Positions 1 through 5,214 of a stretch of DNA of 6,642 nucleotides are shown here, one piece after another. The stretch is taken from the NCBI RefSeq assembly GCF_963360655.1, contig NZ_OY725719.1:1-6642 (forward strand). Reading direction: 5' to 3'. The translations under genes were made by a program, and so were the position numbers. Each line of letters opens with the position of its first letter. The first letter of the stretch is position 1. This DNA comes from Collinsella aerofaciens. Lineage in GTDB: Bacteria > Actinomycetota > Coriobacteriia > Coriobacteriales > Coriobacteriaceae. A model generated the notes under the pieces. It was not told where the DNA came from and searched no databases. It saw only the letters and a list, made by a program, of their open reading frames with translations.

Positions 1-1866
1 GTCAATCGGGAATGTTTCCCGGGAAACATCGGGAAGTTTCACGGTGGTTCCCGATGATTTTACCGTTTCCCGTTCCCGTTTTTCCCGTTTCCCGTTCTCC
101 GCGTCGGCGCGTTTCCAGTACTCCTCGACACCGGTATCCCAGCCGATGGCCTTCTGCGCGAGCTCTAGCCTGGTCATGGCGGACTGCGGCGGGCTCAGGT
201 ACCCGCGGTCGCTGGCGCTCGACGAGTACTCGTCGAGCGCTGCCCTGAGCTCGACCATCGCGGGGTTGTACAGCTCGTACAGATCGTCCGGCTTCGGTTT
301 TTCCGGCTCGGGGGCGGCCTTCGGCACATCCTTCAGCCATTTGATGACGGTCGGGCGGGAAATGCCGAGGGCGCGGGCGATCTCGCTGTGGTTGGCGTCG
401 GGATGCTCCGCGGCGTACTCGCGGACAAGGTCGGCCTTCGGTTTTCGCCCGTTTCCTTCACGCCAGTTGTCGTTGTTAATATCGCGAATAGCCCGTGCGC
501 CCTCAAGGTGCTTCGCCTGAGATCGCCCGTTCCTCTTGTTTTTCGGCAGCCCGATGGCCGTGCGGCGCTCGATGCGCTCGCGGGTTAACTTGTGGATGAT
601 GGGGTCGTAGTACGCCCCAATCGCGGAGAGTGCGTCATCCTCGGTGAAGTGGTTGTCCTCGCGCTCCGTCAGGCCCTCAAGTGTCGGCACGAGCGCGAGC
701 GCGTCGGCCTCCAGCTCCTCGTACGGGATGCCGCACTTCTTGGCGTAGGCGGCCAGGACGTTGAGGCACCAGTAGCGGTGGTGGTCGGTGGCCTTCGTCT
801 CGACCTCCCCACGCCACCAATCGTAAAGGTCGCGCTTGCAGGTCCAGCGCCCGGGGGCCTTGCCCTCGACGATGCGCGCCTGGTACCACTCCGGCCAGAG
901 CTTCTTGGCGCGCTCGATGGGGGTCCGCCCGGCGGTGCACATGAGCTCTATGAATTCGGCGCGGTCCTTGCCGCCGCGGACGCCGGCGTATCCGAGCAGG
1001 TAATCCATGCTGCAGAGCCAAGGTTTCCCGTCCTCGCCGTTGTGCACGAACGCCACGGCCTCGTACTTGTCCTTGATTTTCGACCTCTCGGTCTTGCCGT
1101 TCAGCTTCGTCGGCGTACCGGGCATCCTGAAGGGCTGGTAGATGCCCTGGTGCTGGACTTCCTCGAGCGTCGAGACGGTGTCGCGCCAGATGTAGTCCGT
1201 GAGCATCGCCTTGAACTCCTGCAGAAATGGCACGACACGCGGCACCAGCGGGATCGGCTGGTCAAGCACGTAGTAGAGGTGGAAACCCGTACCCGAGTTC
1301 ACGAGGAAGGTCGGCTGGGGGAGGGACACCCACTTATCTGCCGCAAACGCCGGGTCACGGCCGTTGCGAAACTGCTTCAGCATGTTCTTCAGTTCCTGCA
1401 CGCCGACGCCGTCGAGGTCGATCGCGAACGCGTGCAGGAACCGGGCGTTCGCGGCAACGCGGCTCTTGCCAAAATACGACACGGGTGCGCAAAAGACGGA
1501 CTCGTTCTTCCTGTTCGAGTCGACGACGCGCTCCTCAACTCCGTCGAGGTCGTCGGTCAGCGTGAACCGCTCGATCACGGGGACATCGTGCTCGATGCCC
1601 GTCTTGGTCTTGACTGTCTTGGTCTTATGGGTGATCTGGATGGCGATGCCGTTGGGATGGCCACCGCCCCTCTCGTGCCACGGAACCTCCTCGCCGCGGG
1701 GCTGCAGGAAACCCTCTGGGAAGATGGTCCGCCAGAAGTCGTACGGGCTGACCCATTCCCAGGACGGATAGTCGGACAGAAGGATGTCGTTCTTCTCTAT
1801 GTAGGCATGACGCTGGGCTGCCCACCAGGCATCATCATGCTCGGGTTTCTTCTTGCGATCTGCCAC
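1..1866 (-). CDS. Plasmid replication protein with AEP-type primase domain and C-terminal HTH (3' end beyond window)
   Basis: This frame is open for 622 codons from a GTG start at 1866-1864 to the window edge, so the C-terminus is missing. GGAGGG at 1876-1881, nine bases upstream, decides the start. I read AEP primase signatures in order. Motif I is FAIDLDGV (residues 147-154, metal-binding D150 and D152). Motif II is SGTGFHLYYVL (191-201, H196). A downstream FRMPGTPTK segment (246-254) resembles the R-x-P-G-T block of plasmid AEP primases. Residues about 479-511 form an HTH (SEIARALGISRPTVIKWLK), possibly for origin binding. The tail from about 590 is low-complexity and highly charged (NGKREKRERE), encoded by short GTTTCCC repeats. 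The likely role is priming or initiation of plasmid replication. The AT-rich repeats lie directly upstream. If the molecule is circular, the frame continues from 6642 and stops at 6612-6610, giving 632 aa. No helicase domain is visible. The antisense strand also has long open frames but they lack motifs and a ribosome site. Confidence 0.85.
   Translation of the reverse strand, partial: MADRKKKPEHDDAWWAAQRHAYIEKNDILLSDYPSWEWVSPYDFWRTIFPEGFLQPRGEEVPWHERGGGHPNGIAIQITHKTKTVKTKTGIEHDVPVIERFTLTDDLDGVEERVVDSNRKNESVFCAPVSYFGKSRVAANARFLHAFAIDLDGVGVQELKNMLKQFRNGRDPAFAADKWVSLPQPTFLVNSGTGFHLYYVLDQPIPLVPRVVPFLQEFKAMLTDYIWRDTVSTLEEVQHQGIYQPFRMPGTPTKLNGKTERSKIKDKYEAVAFVHNGEDGKPWLCSMDYLLGYAGVRGGKDRAEFIELMCTAGRTPIERAKKLWPEWYQARIVEGKAPGRWTCKRDLYDWWRGEVETKATDHHRYWCLNVLAAYAKKCGIPYEELEADALALVPTLEGLTEREDNHFTEDDALSAIGAYYDPIIHKLTRERIERRTAIGLPKNKRNGRSQAKHLEGARAIRDINNDNWREGNGRKPKADLVREYAAEHPDANHSEIARALGISRPTVIKWLKDVPKAAPEPEKPKPDDLYELYNPAMVELRAALDEYSSSASDRGYLSPPQSAMTRLELAQKAIGWDTGVEEYWKRADAENGKREKRERETVKSSGTTVKLPDVSRETFPID
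12..29. repeat. Perfect 18-bp palindrome ATGTTTCCCGGGAAACAT (parS/Noc-site-like)
   Basis: All nine positions of each half pair. The central 16 bases (TGTTTCCCGGGAAACA) differ from the ParB site parS (TGTTTCACGTGAAACA) at two positions. The central 14 differ from the Noc-binding site (ATTTCCCGGGAAAT) only at the two outermost bases. It lies inside the 3' part of the replication gene. A DNA-binding role is inferred; the symmetry is directly visible. Confidence 0.6.
63..100. repeat. Tandem CGTTTCCC-type short repeats
   Basis: About five consecutive units of CGTTTCCC or close variants (CGTTCCC, CGTTTTTCCC, CGTTCTCC) begin at 64, 71, 77, 86 and 93. They encode the charged K/R/E-rich tail of the replication protein. 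The unit shares GTTTCCC with the 12-29 palindrome and with 6540-6546. They may be protein-binding repeats (centromere or iteron) or simply low-complexity coding sequence. Confidence 0.55.
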
Positions 1867-1888
1867 TGAACACCACCCTCCATACCAG

Positions 1889-1961
1889 CCGCCCCCGAGG
1901 GCTAAGGCTACGCCTTTACAGGACGTATATTATCAATATATTTATTTTACACCCCTGCGGC
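1889..1961. repeat. 73-bp direct repeat, copy 1 (AT-rich, upstream of rep)
   Basis: This copy is identical to 1997-2069 except for three adjacent mismatches at 1909-1911. The left part is G+C-rich (GCCCCCGAGGGC). The right part is AT-rich, with the small palindrome ATATT-ATC-AATAT, and ends in TATTTTACACCCCTGCGG (1943-1960). On the plus strand TTTACA (1915-1920) and TATATT (1937-1942), 16 bases apart, look like a promoter. The position just upstream of the replication gene suggests an origin with Rep-binding sites; this is inferred. It is followed by an A8 run and a short G+C-rich segment. Confidence 0.8.
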
Positions 1962-1996
1962 AAAAAAAATTGGGCTGCGAAACCCGCGATCATGGC

Positions 1997-2069
1997 CCGC
2001 CCCCGAGGGCTAAGGCCCTGCCTTTACAGGACGTATATTATCAATATATTTATTTTACACCCCTGCGGC
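1997..2069. repeat. 73-bp direct repeat, copy 2
   Basis: This is the second copy, offset exactly 108 bp from the first. It carries the same promoter-like pair TTTACA (2023-2028) and TATATT (2045-2050), and the same terminal TATTTTACACCCCTGCGG (2051-2068). In this copy AGGGC-TAAG-GCCCT can form a hairpin that the three substitutions disrupt in copy 1. It lies between the replication gene and the antitoxin and could serve either as origin DNA or as a promoter region. Confidence 0.8.
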
Positions 2070-2082
2070 CATCTGTATAACG

Positions 2083-2100
2083 TATTTTACACCTATACGG
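2083..2100. repeat. Third, partial iteron-like unit (TATTTTACACC...CGG)
   Basis: The segment matches the last 18 bases of the two 73-bp repeats at 15 positions, including an identical TATTTTACACC. It directly follows a TGTATAACGT half-operator (2074-2083). Three similarly oriented copies at 1943, 2051 and 2083 could be Rep-binding iterons. The function is inferred. Confidence 0.45.
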
Positions 2101-2109
2101 CGAATGGTG

Positions 2110-2118
2110 TGCTAGAAT
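2110..2118 (+). promoter_or_regulatory. Extended -10 promoter of the toxin-antitoxin operon
   Basis: TGC-TAGAAT fits an extended -10 element (TGn plus hexamer). No good -35 lies at standard spacing: TTTACA (2086-2091) is 21 bases away. Transcription would begin about 2125, inside the operator palindrome, which fits autorepression by the antitoxin or its complex with the toxin. Confidence 0.5.
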
Positions 2119-2135
2119 GTATAACGTGTTATACA
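2118..2135. promoter_or_regulatory. Palindromic operator TGTATAAC-GT-GTTATACA
   Basis: Two perfect 8-bp arms are separated by two bases. The palindrome overlaps the end of the -10 hexamer and the expected start site, 20 bases before the antitoxin start. An extra half-site, TGTATAACGT, lies at 2074-2083. Ribbon-helix-helix antitoxins typically bind such palindromes in their own promoters, so this is the probable site of autoregulation. Confidence 0.65.
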
Positions 2136-2154
2136 GATGATTGGGAGGTGCACC

Positions 2155-2391
2155 GTGGCAACTGCTACCGCGGCATTGAGGATGCCCGAGGACTTGGCAA
2201 TCAGGTACGACCGTTTGGCGAAATCAACGGGACGCACGAAGACTTTCTACATGACAGAAGCGCTCGCTGCCGAGATTGACAGGCTTGAGTACGAATACGG
2301 CCTATTGAAGAAGGTCGAGGATTACCGGGCCGGCAGGCTTGAGACCGTGACGCTCGACGAGCTGGAGGAAAGCCTTGGCTTGGCGGATTGA
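2155..2391 (+). CDS. relB: RelB-like ribbon-helix-helix antitoxin
   Basis: This 78-aa protein starts at GTG 2155, chosen because GGGAGG (2143-2148) sits six bases upstream. An in-frame ATG at 2137 lies before that site, inside the leader, and is unlikely. The N-terminus reads as a ribbon-helix-helix fold: a short strand (about residues 4-10), helix A (MPEDLAIRYDRLAKSTG) and helix B (TFYMTEALAAEIDRL). An acidic tail (YRAGRLETVTLDELEESLG) resembles the segment that wraps and neutralises RelE toxins. The stop overlaps the toxin gene by 17 bases, which indicates translational coupling. Expected role: binds the toxin and represses the operon through the palindrome just upstream. Base composition is visibly less G+C-rich than the mob and rep genes, suggesting separate acquisition. 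The family-level call is firm; relB as a symbol is by role. Confidence 0.88.
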   Translation: MATATAALRMPEDLAIRYDRLAKSTGRTKTFYMTEALAAEIDRLEYEYGLLKKVEDYRAGRLETVTLDELEESLGLAD

Positions 2392-2647
2392 GATCGACAA
2401 GGACGTCCAGCGTTCGATGAAGAAGCTGGACAAGCAGATCGCCAGGAGGATCGTGGCGAAACTTCATGAGATTTCACAGCTCGAAGACCCGAGAAGCATG
2501 GGAAAGGGATTGACCGAGAACAAGTCAGGTCTCTGGCGCTACAGGGTCGGTGACTATCGGATAGTCGCCGATATCGAGGACGATGTTCTCGTCATCCTTG
2601 TTGTCGATGTTGACCACCGAAGCAAGGTCTACAGGACTCGCAGGTAG
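2375..2647 (+). CDS. relE: RelE/ParE-superfamily mRNA-interferase toxin
   Basis: This 90-aa protein is the usual length for RelE. It starts at TTG 2375, with GGAGGA (2364-2369) five bases upstream; the frame then gives the typical MAWRIEIDKD opening. Family landmarks are two N-terminal helices rich in Lys/Arg (KKLDKQIARRIVAKL, 16-30), an EDPR turn (37-40), the central LWRYRVGDYRIVADI strand pair (53-67), and the closing VVDVDHRSKVYR (76-87). Basic and aromatic residues R55, R57, R62, R82 and Y86 occupy the places where RelE-like enzymes act on ribosome-bound mRNA. The usual role is ribosome-dependent mRNA cleavage when the labile antitoxin is lost, which stabilises plasmid inheritance. A gyrase-poisoning ParE activity cannot be excluded by sequence, but the WRYRVGDYR block favours RelE. 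The gene appears intact. Confidence 0.9.
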   Translation: MAWRIEIDKDVQRSMKKLDKQIARRIVAKLHEISQLEDPRSMGKGLTENKSGLWRYRVGDYRIVADIEDDVLVILVVDVDHRSKVYRTRR

Positions 2648-2667
2648 GCGGGTCGACACCGCTAACG

Positions 2668-2700
2668 AAACGGGGAGGGGTTTTGACCCTCCCCGTTTTT
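2668..2700. terminator. Bidirectional Rho-independent terminator between convergent genes
   Basis: CGGGGAGGG (2671-2679) pairs perfectly with CCCTCCCCG (2687-2695) around a 7-base loop. AAA on the left and TTTTT on the right make it functional in both directions, most strongly for the plus strand. It lies 20 bases after the toxin stop. The stop codon of the converging minus-strand gene (2701-2699) falls within its T-run. Confidence 0.92.
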
Positions 2701-3265
2701 ACGCTTGCCACCACGGACGCCCATCGTACGGACGACCGTCGGGCAGCCTGTCGTACTCGCGCGGCCCCGTCTCCAGCAGCTCCTTGGCGCGGTCTGGGTC
2801 ATAGCGCACATCCCAGGGAGAGCAGTAATACCATGCGGAATTGCCTCCGTATCGGGTAAGCCGCCACCGAGCTTCGGCAATCGGAACGAAGCCGAGATCG
2901 CACCACTGGTAGGCGGTGTGGTCGCGGCGGCCCTCCTGCAAGGTTTCCTCGTCGATGTGAGCCCCCCAACAATCGAGAAGGTCTTTGCGATGCTGTTCCG
3001 CGCGGGCGGCGCCCTCGATGCGCCCGCACTCATCGGCCTCGCGCTTCGCCTTGGCGTCGGCGCGGCGGCGGCGGTTGACCGCCTCGACGTCCTTTTTCGC
3101 CCAGGGGCGCGTCTGCTCGATGTTGTAGAACATCGCGGTCGTGTTTCCGTTCGGGGAGCGCCAAGTGCGCTCCACACCCTTTCCGAGCTGGCCTTTCTTG
3201 ACATGGCGGTGCTTCTTCTCCCACTGTGCCGCGGTGCGCAGCTCGACGCCGTCAATCTCAATCAT
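2699..3265 (-). CDS. Conserved-looking 188-aa protein of unknown function
   Basis: The start is ATG 3265, with AAGGAGGTGA (3272-3281) at a good distance. I do not recognise a family. Residues 1-50 (IDGVELRTAAQWEKKHRHVKKGQLGKG) look like a small basic domain. Residues about 56-100 are a highly charged, Arg/Lys/Glu/Ala-rich helix that could be a coiled coil. The C-terminal third is rich in Trp and Tyr (for example YQWCDLGF and NSAWYYCSPWD) and ends in a repeated Asp-Gly-Arg-Pro segment (LPDGRPYDGRPWW). There is no signal peptide or membrane segment, so it is probably cytoplasmic. Its start overlaps the stop of the 58-aa gene upstream by 8 bases, so the two are an operon with coupled translation. 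It ends in the shared terminator with relE. A plasmid accessory role is all that can be inferred. Confidence 0.75.
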   Translation of the reverse strand: MIEIDGVELRTAAQWEKKHRHVKKGQLGKGVERTWRSPNGNTTAMFYNIEQTRPWAKKDVEAVNRRRRADAKAKREADECGRIEGAARAEQHRKDLLDCWGAHIDEETLQEGRRDHTAYQWCDLGFVPIAEARWRLTRYGGNSAWYYCSPWDVRYDPDRAKELLETGPREYDRLPDGRPYDGRPWWQA

Positions 3266-3434
3266 GGCGGCTCACCTCCTTGGGCAGATCGCAGTCGAGG
3301 TATACGCGCACGTACCTGCTCTCGCCGCGGTTCGGGTACTCGCGGGAGCGCTCCAGAACGCACCCCGCCGCCTGCATCGCGTCGGCGATGCGCTGAACCT
3401 CGTCGGGCAGGCCCTCAAGACGAACCCTGACCAT
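3258..3434 (-). CDS. Small 58-aa protein, DUF3970-like
   Basis: ATG 3434 is preceded by AAGGAGG with GGAGG at 3440-3444, five bases away. The stop TGA (3260-3258) overlaps the following gene by 8 bases. The product opens with MVRVRLEGLPDEVQRIADAM and continues through CVLERSREYPNRGESRYVRVYLD. The pattern VRVRLEG, helix, then S-x-x-YPNRG-x-x-x-YVRVYLD matches, as I remember it, the short DUF3970-type proteins found on Gram-positive plasmids and phages; their function is unknown. The predicted fold is beta-alpha-beta-beta. It is the first gene of a two-gene operon and carries a 9-bp hairpin in its leader at 3457-3479. Confidence 0.8.
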   Translation of the reverse strand: MVRVRLEGLPDEVQRIADAMQAAGCVLERSREYPNRGESRYVRVYLDCDLPKEVSRHD

Positions 3435-3456
3435 GACAACCTCCTTGCCTTGAACC

Positions 3457-3479
3457 CTGCGCCACCGTCCGTGGCGCAG
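3457..3479. repeat. Perfect 9-bp inverted repeat in the leader of the 58-aa gene
   Basis: CTGCGCCAC and GTGGCGCAG flank a 5-base loop, 22 bases upstream of the ATG at 3434. No T-run follows on either strand, so it is not a standard terminator. It may be an operator or an RNA structure in the 5' leader. Confidence 0.7.
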
Positions 3480-3493
3480 CCTAAGCGTACGGC

Positions 3494-3513
3494 TCCGAAA
3501 AAGTCCGAAAAAG
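3494..3513. repeat. Two tandem 10-bp repeats TCCGAAAAAG
   Basis: Two exact head-to-tail copies (3494-3503 and 3504-3513) lie in the intergenic region upstream of the 58-aa gene. One unit is about one helical turn, so both would face the same side of the DNA. This could be a regulator site or intrinsic bend; the function is unknown. Confidence 0.6.
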
Positions 3514-3671
3514 TCTAGTTATCGCAGGTCAGACGTGCCATCGCGCAGGCGCACATGCACGCGTATATTTACACGTGCGACCCCTCAAAAATATTTTTTC
3601 GCCAACCTCCGCGGCGACCGCGGGCGGCGGGATTGCCGCCGCGAACGGTCATGGCCATAGCCGGCGCCGAT

Positions 3672-3685
3672 GTAGCTGAAGCTAC
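3672..3685 (-). terminator. Hairpin just after the mobA stop, possible terminator
   Basis: GTAGCT-GA-AGCTAC is a perfect 6-bp stem beginning 8 bases after the relaxase stop. GCCG/CGGC (3666-3669 and 3688-3691) can extend it across a 2x2 mismatch. No T-run follows directly, so intrinsic termination here is uncertain. Confidence 0.35.
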
Positions 3686-3693
3686 CGCGGCGG

Positions 3694-5094
3694 CTAGTGC
3701 TTGTGGCCGCGGGGGCGTTTCTGTTCGGCCTGCGGCGGCTCGGGCTTGCGAGGCGCGGGATCCTCGCCCGCGAGCCTCGCCCGCTCGTCAGCGAGCTTGC
3801 GGCGCTCGATGCCCAGTCCCGCGGCCTTGAGCAGGGGGCCGGACAGCATCGCAGCGCTGTTGCCGCCCTGCAGCTGGCGAATCTTGAGGTCAAGTGCGGC
3901 AATTTGCTCGTCGAGCTGAGCGATCATCTCCGCGCGGGTATCGACCTGATCCGCGGTGGCCATGGCCACGCGGCGCTGGGCATCGGCGGCCGCGGCGGCG
4001 GTGGCCATGGCCACGCGGCGGCGCTTGGCCAGCGCGCCCCTGTGCCTGCCCTGGGCGCGACCGCGCTTAGCCTTCTCGATGCGGCCGCGCTGACGCTCGA
4101 GCTCCGCGACTTCCCGTTGCAGCTGCTCGAGGGCGGCGCCCTCCTGCTGCAGCTCTGCGCGAAGGACCCGCAGGCGGGCGTTGCGGTCGCGTATCTCTTT
4201 ATTCAGCTTGACGCGATCGGCGTGCCCGATTAGCCCGGTGCCGCCCTCATGCACGGTCGGCTGCTCATCCAGCCCTCTATCTTTATTGCTGCGATGGTCG
4301 ATAACCTGTGCCGTGGTTCCCGTTGCGGCGGCGTGTGCCGCGAGGTGCCTGTTGGCGATCTCTGCCCAAGCCGCGCGGACGGCCATGAGTTCAGCGCTAC
4401 CGACGTCGCGCGCGGCCTGACCCGAGATACGGTGCATCTGCACCGGCCTCTTACTCGTGCGGTCCTTCGTACCCAGGCCCTCGGCCTTCGCCTGCTTCAT
4501 GGTCAGGCGGCGGCCATCCTTGAAGTTATATATCTTCTCCCAGCCATCTGCCTTGGCTGCCTTCCAATCGGTTGCGCGGATGGGTGCCTGCTGCCCATGT
4601 GCATCCTGGCACAGATACCAGCACTGCCCCTTCTCGGCCTTGGTCCTCTGGATGAAGCCCTGAGCGCCAAGGTCGAGCGCGGAGACGAGGACGTGAGCGT
4701 GGGGGTTCCCGCCGCTGCCGTCATCATGTATCGACCAGTCGCACGCCTTCGCGGGGAACATCCCGCAGAAGTCGCGCACGCAGGCGCGGCGGCCGTCGGC
4801 ATCGAGCTCGATCGGCAACGCAAACTCATAGCGCAGCGCGACGAGCTCGTTGCCGCCGCCGCCCTCGGCCCATGCCCGCTCGGCCACGTTCCAGAGCTCG
4901 CCGCGCCCGATGGGCGGCACGCCACCGGGCAGAGACAGACCCTCCTCGACGACGCGTTCCTTCCTGGCATAGTCGCAGAGCTGCCCCGTCCGCTCTTCCA
5001 CAAGCGCCTGGCCCGACTGGTACGCGGCCTTCCTGACCGCGCCCGCCCCGGTGGCGGGCGAGCAGCCGCGGTAGTTCAGATGGAAGATGGCCAT
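3694..5094 (-). CDS. mobA: MobA/MobL-family (MobQ) conjugative relaxase
   Basis: This 466-aa protein starts at ATG 5094 with AAAGGA (5101-5106) six bases upstream. An 80-codon upstream extension is open but lacks a ribosome site and would run through oriT. The opening MAIFHLNYRG is typical of MobA/MobL. The likely nucleophile is Tyr25 in KAAYQSG. An acidic motif lies near E90 (ALRYEFALPIEL). The metal-binding motif is IHDDGSGGNPHAHVLV (H123, H132, H134). Family role: nicks oriT on one strand, stays covalently bound to the 5' end, and pilots the strand into a recipient through a helper type IV secretion system. Residues about 280-400 are Arg/Glu/Gln/Leu-rich coiled coil containing a duplicated RRVAMATA; the tail is basic and Pro-rich. 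The length is short for MobQ relaxases, with no primase or helicase fusion. It diverges from a MobC-like gene, with oriT between. It appears intact. Confidence 0.93.
   Translation of the reverse strand: MAIFHLNYRGCSPATGAGAVRKAAYQSGQALVEERTGQLCDYARKERVVEEGLSLPGGVPPIGRGELWNVAERAWAEGGGGNELVALRYEFALPIELDADGRRACVRDFCGMFPAKACDWSIHDDGSGGNPHAHVLVSALDLGAQGFIQRTKAEKGQCWYLCQDAHGQQAPIRATDWKAAKADGWEKIYNFKDGRRLTMKQAKAEGLGTKDRTSKRPVQMHRISGQAARDVGSAELMAVRAAWAEIANRHLAAHAAATGTTAQVIDHRSNKDRGLDEQPTVHEGGTGLIGHADRVKLNKEIRDRNARLRVLRAELQQEGAALEQLQREVAELERQRGRIEKAKRGRAQGRHRGALAKRRRVAMATAAAAADAQRRVAMATADQVDTRAEMIAQLDEQIAALDLKIRQLQGGNSAAMLSGPLLKAAGLGIERRKLADERARLAGEDPAPRKPEPPQAEQKRPRGHKH
3953..3975. repeat. 23-bp in-gene direct repeat in mobA, right copy in protein order
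   Basis: An exact 23-bp sequence containing the 14-bp palindrome GTGGCCATGGCCAC recurs 45 bases away at 3998-4020. It encodes the duplicated RRVAMATA in the coiled-coil tail, and the 45-bp (15-codon) offset keeps the frame. It is probably a small internal duplication of the linker. Confidence 0.7.
3998..4020. repeat. 23-bp in-gene direct repeat in mobA, left copy in protein order
   Basis: This is the partner of 3953-3975. Here the palindrome lies at 4001-4014. Confidence 0.7.
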
Positions 5095-5113
5095 GCGAGT
5101 TCCTTTCAGGCAA

Positions 5114-5131
5114 GGGGCGCAGATGCGCCCC
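5114..5131. repeat. Hairpin GGGGCGCA-GA-TGCGCCCC in the mobA leader
   Basis: Perfect 8-bp arms with a two-base centre lie 19 bases upstream of the relaxase start, just before its ribosome site. In mobA mRNA it could form a leader hairpin limiting translation; in DNA it could be a relaxosome protein site. Confidence 0.65.
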
Positions 5132-5150
5132 GCGCAGCGGCGCGGAGTGC

Positions 5151-5173
5151 CGTGAGCCGCGGTCGGCGAACGG
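5151..5173. repeat. Bipartite direct repeat CGTGAGCCG-N5-GGCGAACGG, copy A
   Basis: Both 9-base halves recur exactly at 5230-5252 with the same 5-base spacing, while the spacer itself differs (CGGTC versus TCTCA). A conserved-halves, variable-spacer pattern suggests a dimeric or bipartite protein site. It lies in the oriT/mob intergenic region. Confidence 0.65.
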
Positions 5174-5214
5174 TGCCCGCGGCGCGGAGCGCAAGGGAGC
5201 GCAGCGACCGCGCA

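Larger units (their letters stand above)
3435..3693. other. Gene-free intergenic region between mobA and the DUF3970-like operon
   Basis: I find no credible gene with a ribosome site. The region holds the leader hairpin (3457-3479), two tandem TCCGAAAAAG units, and an AT-rich patch with AAAAATATTTTT (about 3587-3598). Between 3620 and the relaxase stop there are two hairpins: GCGGCGG-GATTG-CCGCCGC (3624-3642) and GTAGCT-GA-AGCTAC (3672-3685). The last two may end mobA transcription. A promoter for the 58-aa gene must lie here, but I see no convincing -35/-10 pair. Confidence 0.5.

Noticed and set aside
592-1869. 425-codon plus-strand open frame
   Set aside because: It is antisense to the replication protein, has no ribosome site or recognisable motif, and is explained by G+C-rich codon bias. 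The minus-strand frame has AEP motifs, an HTH and a strong ribosome site.
1889-2069. CRISPR array
   Set aside because: There are only two copies, 73 bp long with one 35-bp gap, and no cas gene. The arrangement fits origin repeats.
1853-2080. 75-codon frame with a repeated peptide over the direct repeats
   Set aside because: The peptide repeat only reflects the 108-bp DNA repeat being a multiple of three. There is no ribosome site and the region is AT-rich non-coding DNA.
2705-3430. 241-codon plus-strand frame opposite the 188-aa and 58-aa genes
   Set aside because: There is no ribosome site. The opposite strand has two genes with strong sites, coupled ends and a shared terminator.
5097-5156. 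20-codon plus-strand frame starting at the CATG of the mobA start
   Set aside because: It lacks a ribosome site and overlaps the mobA leader hairpin.
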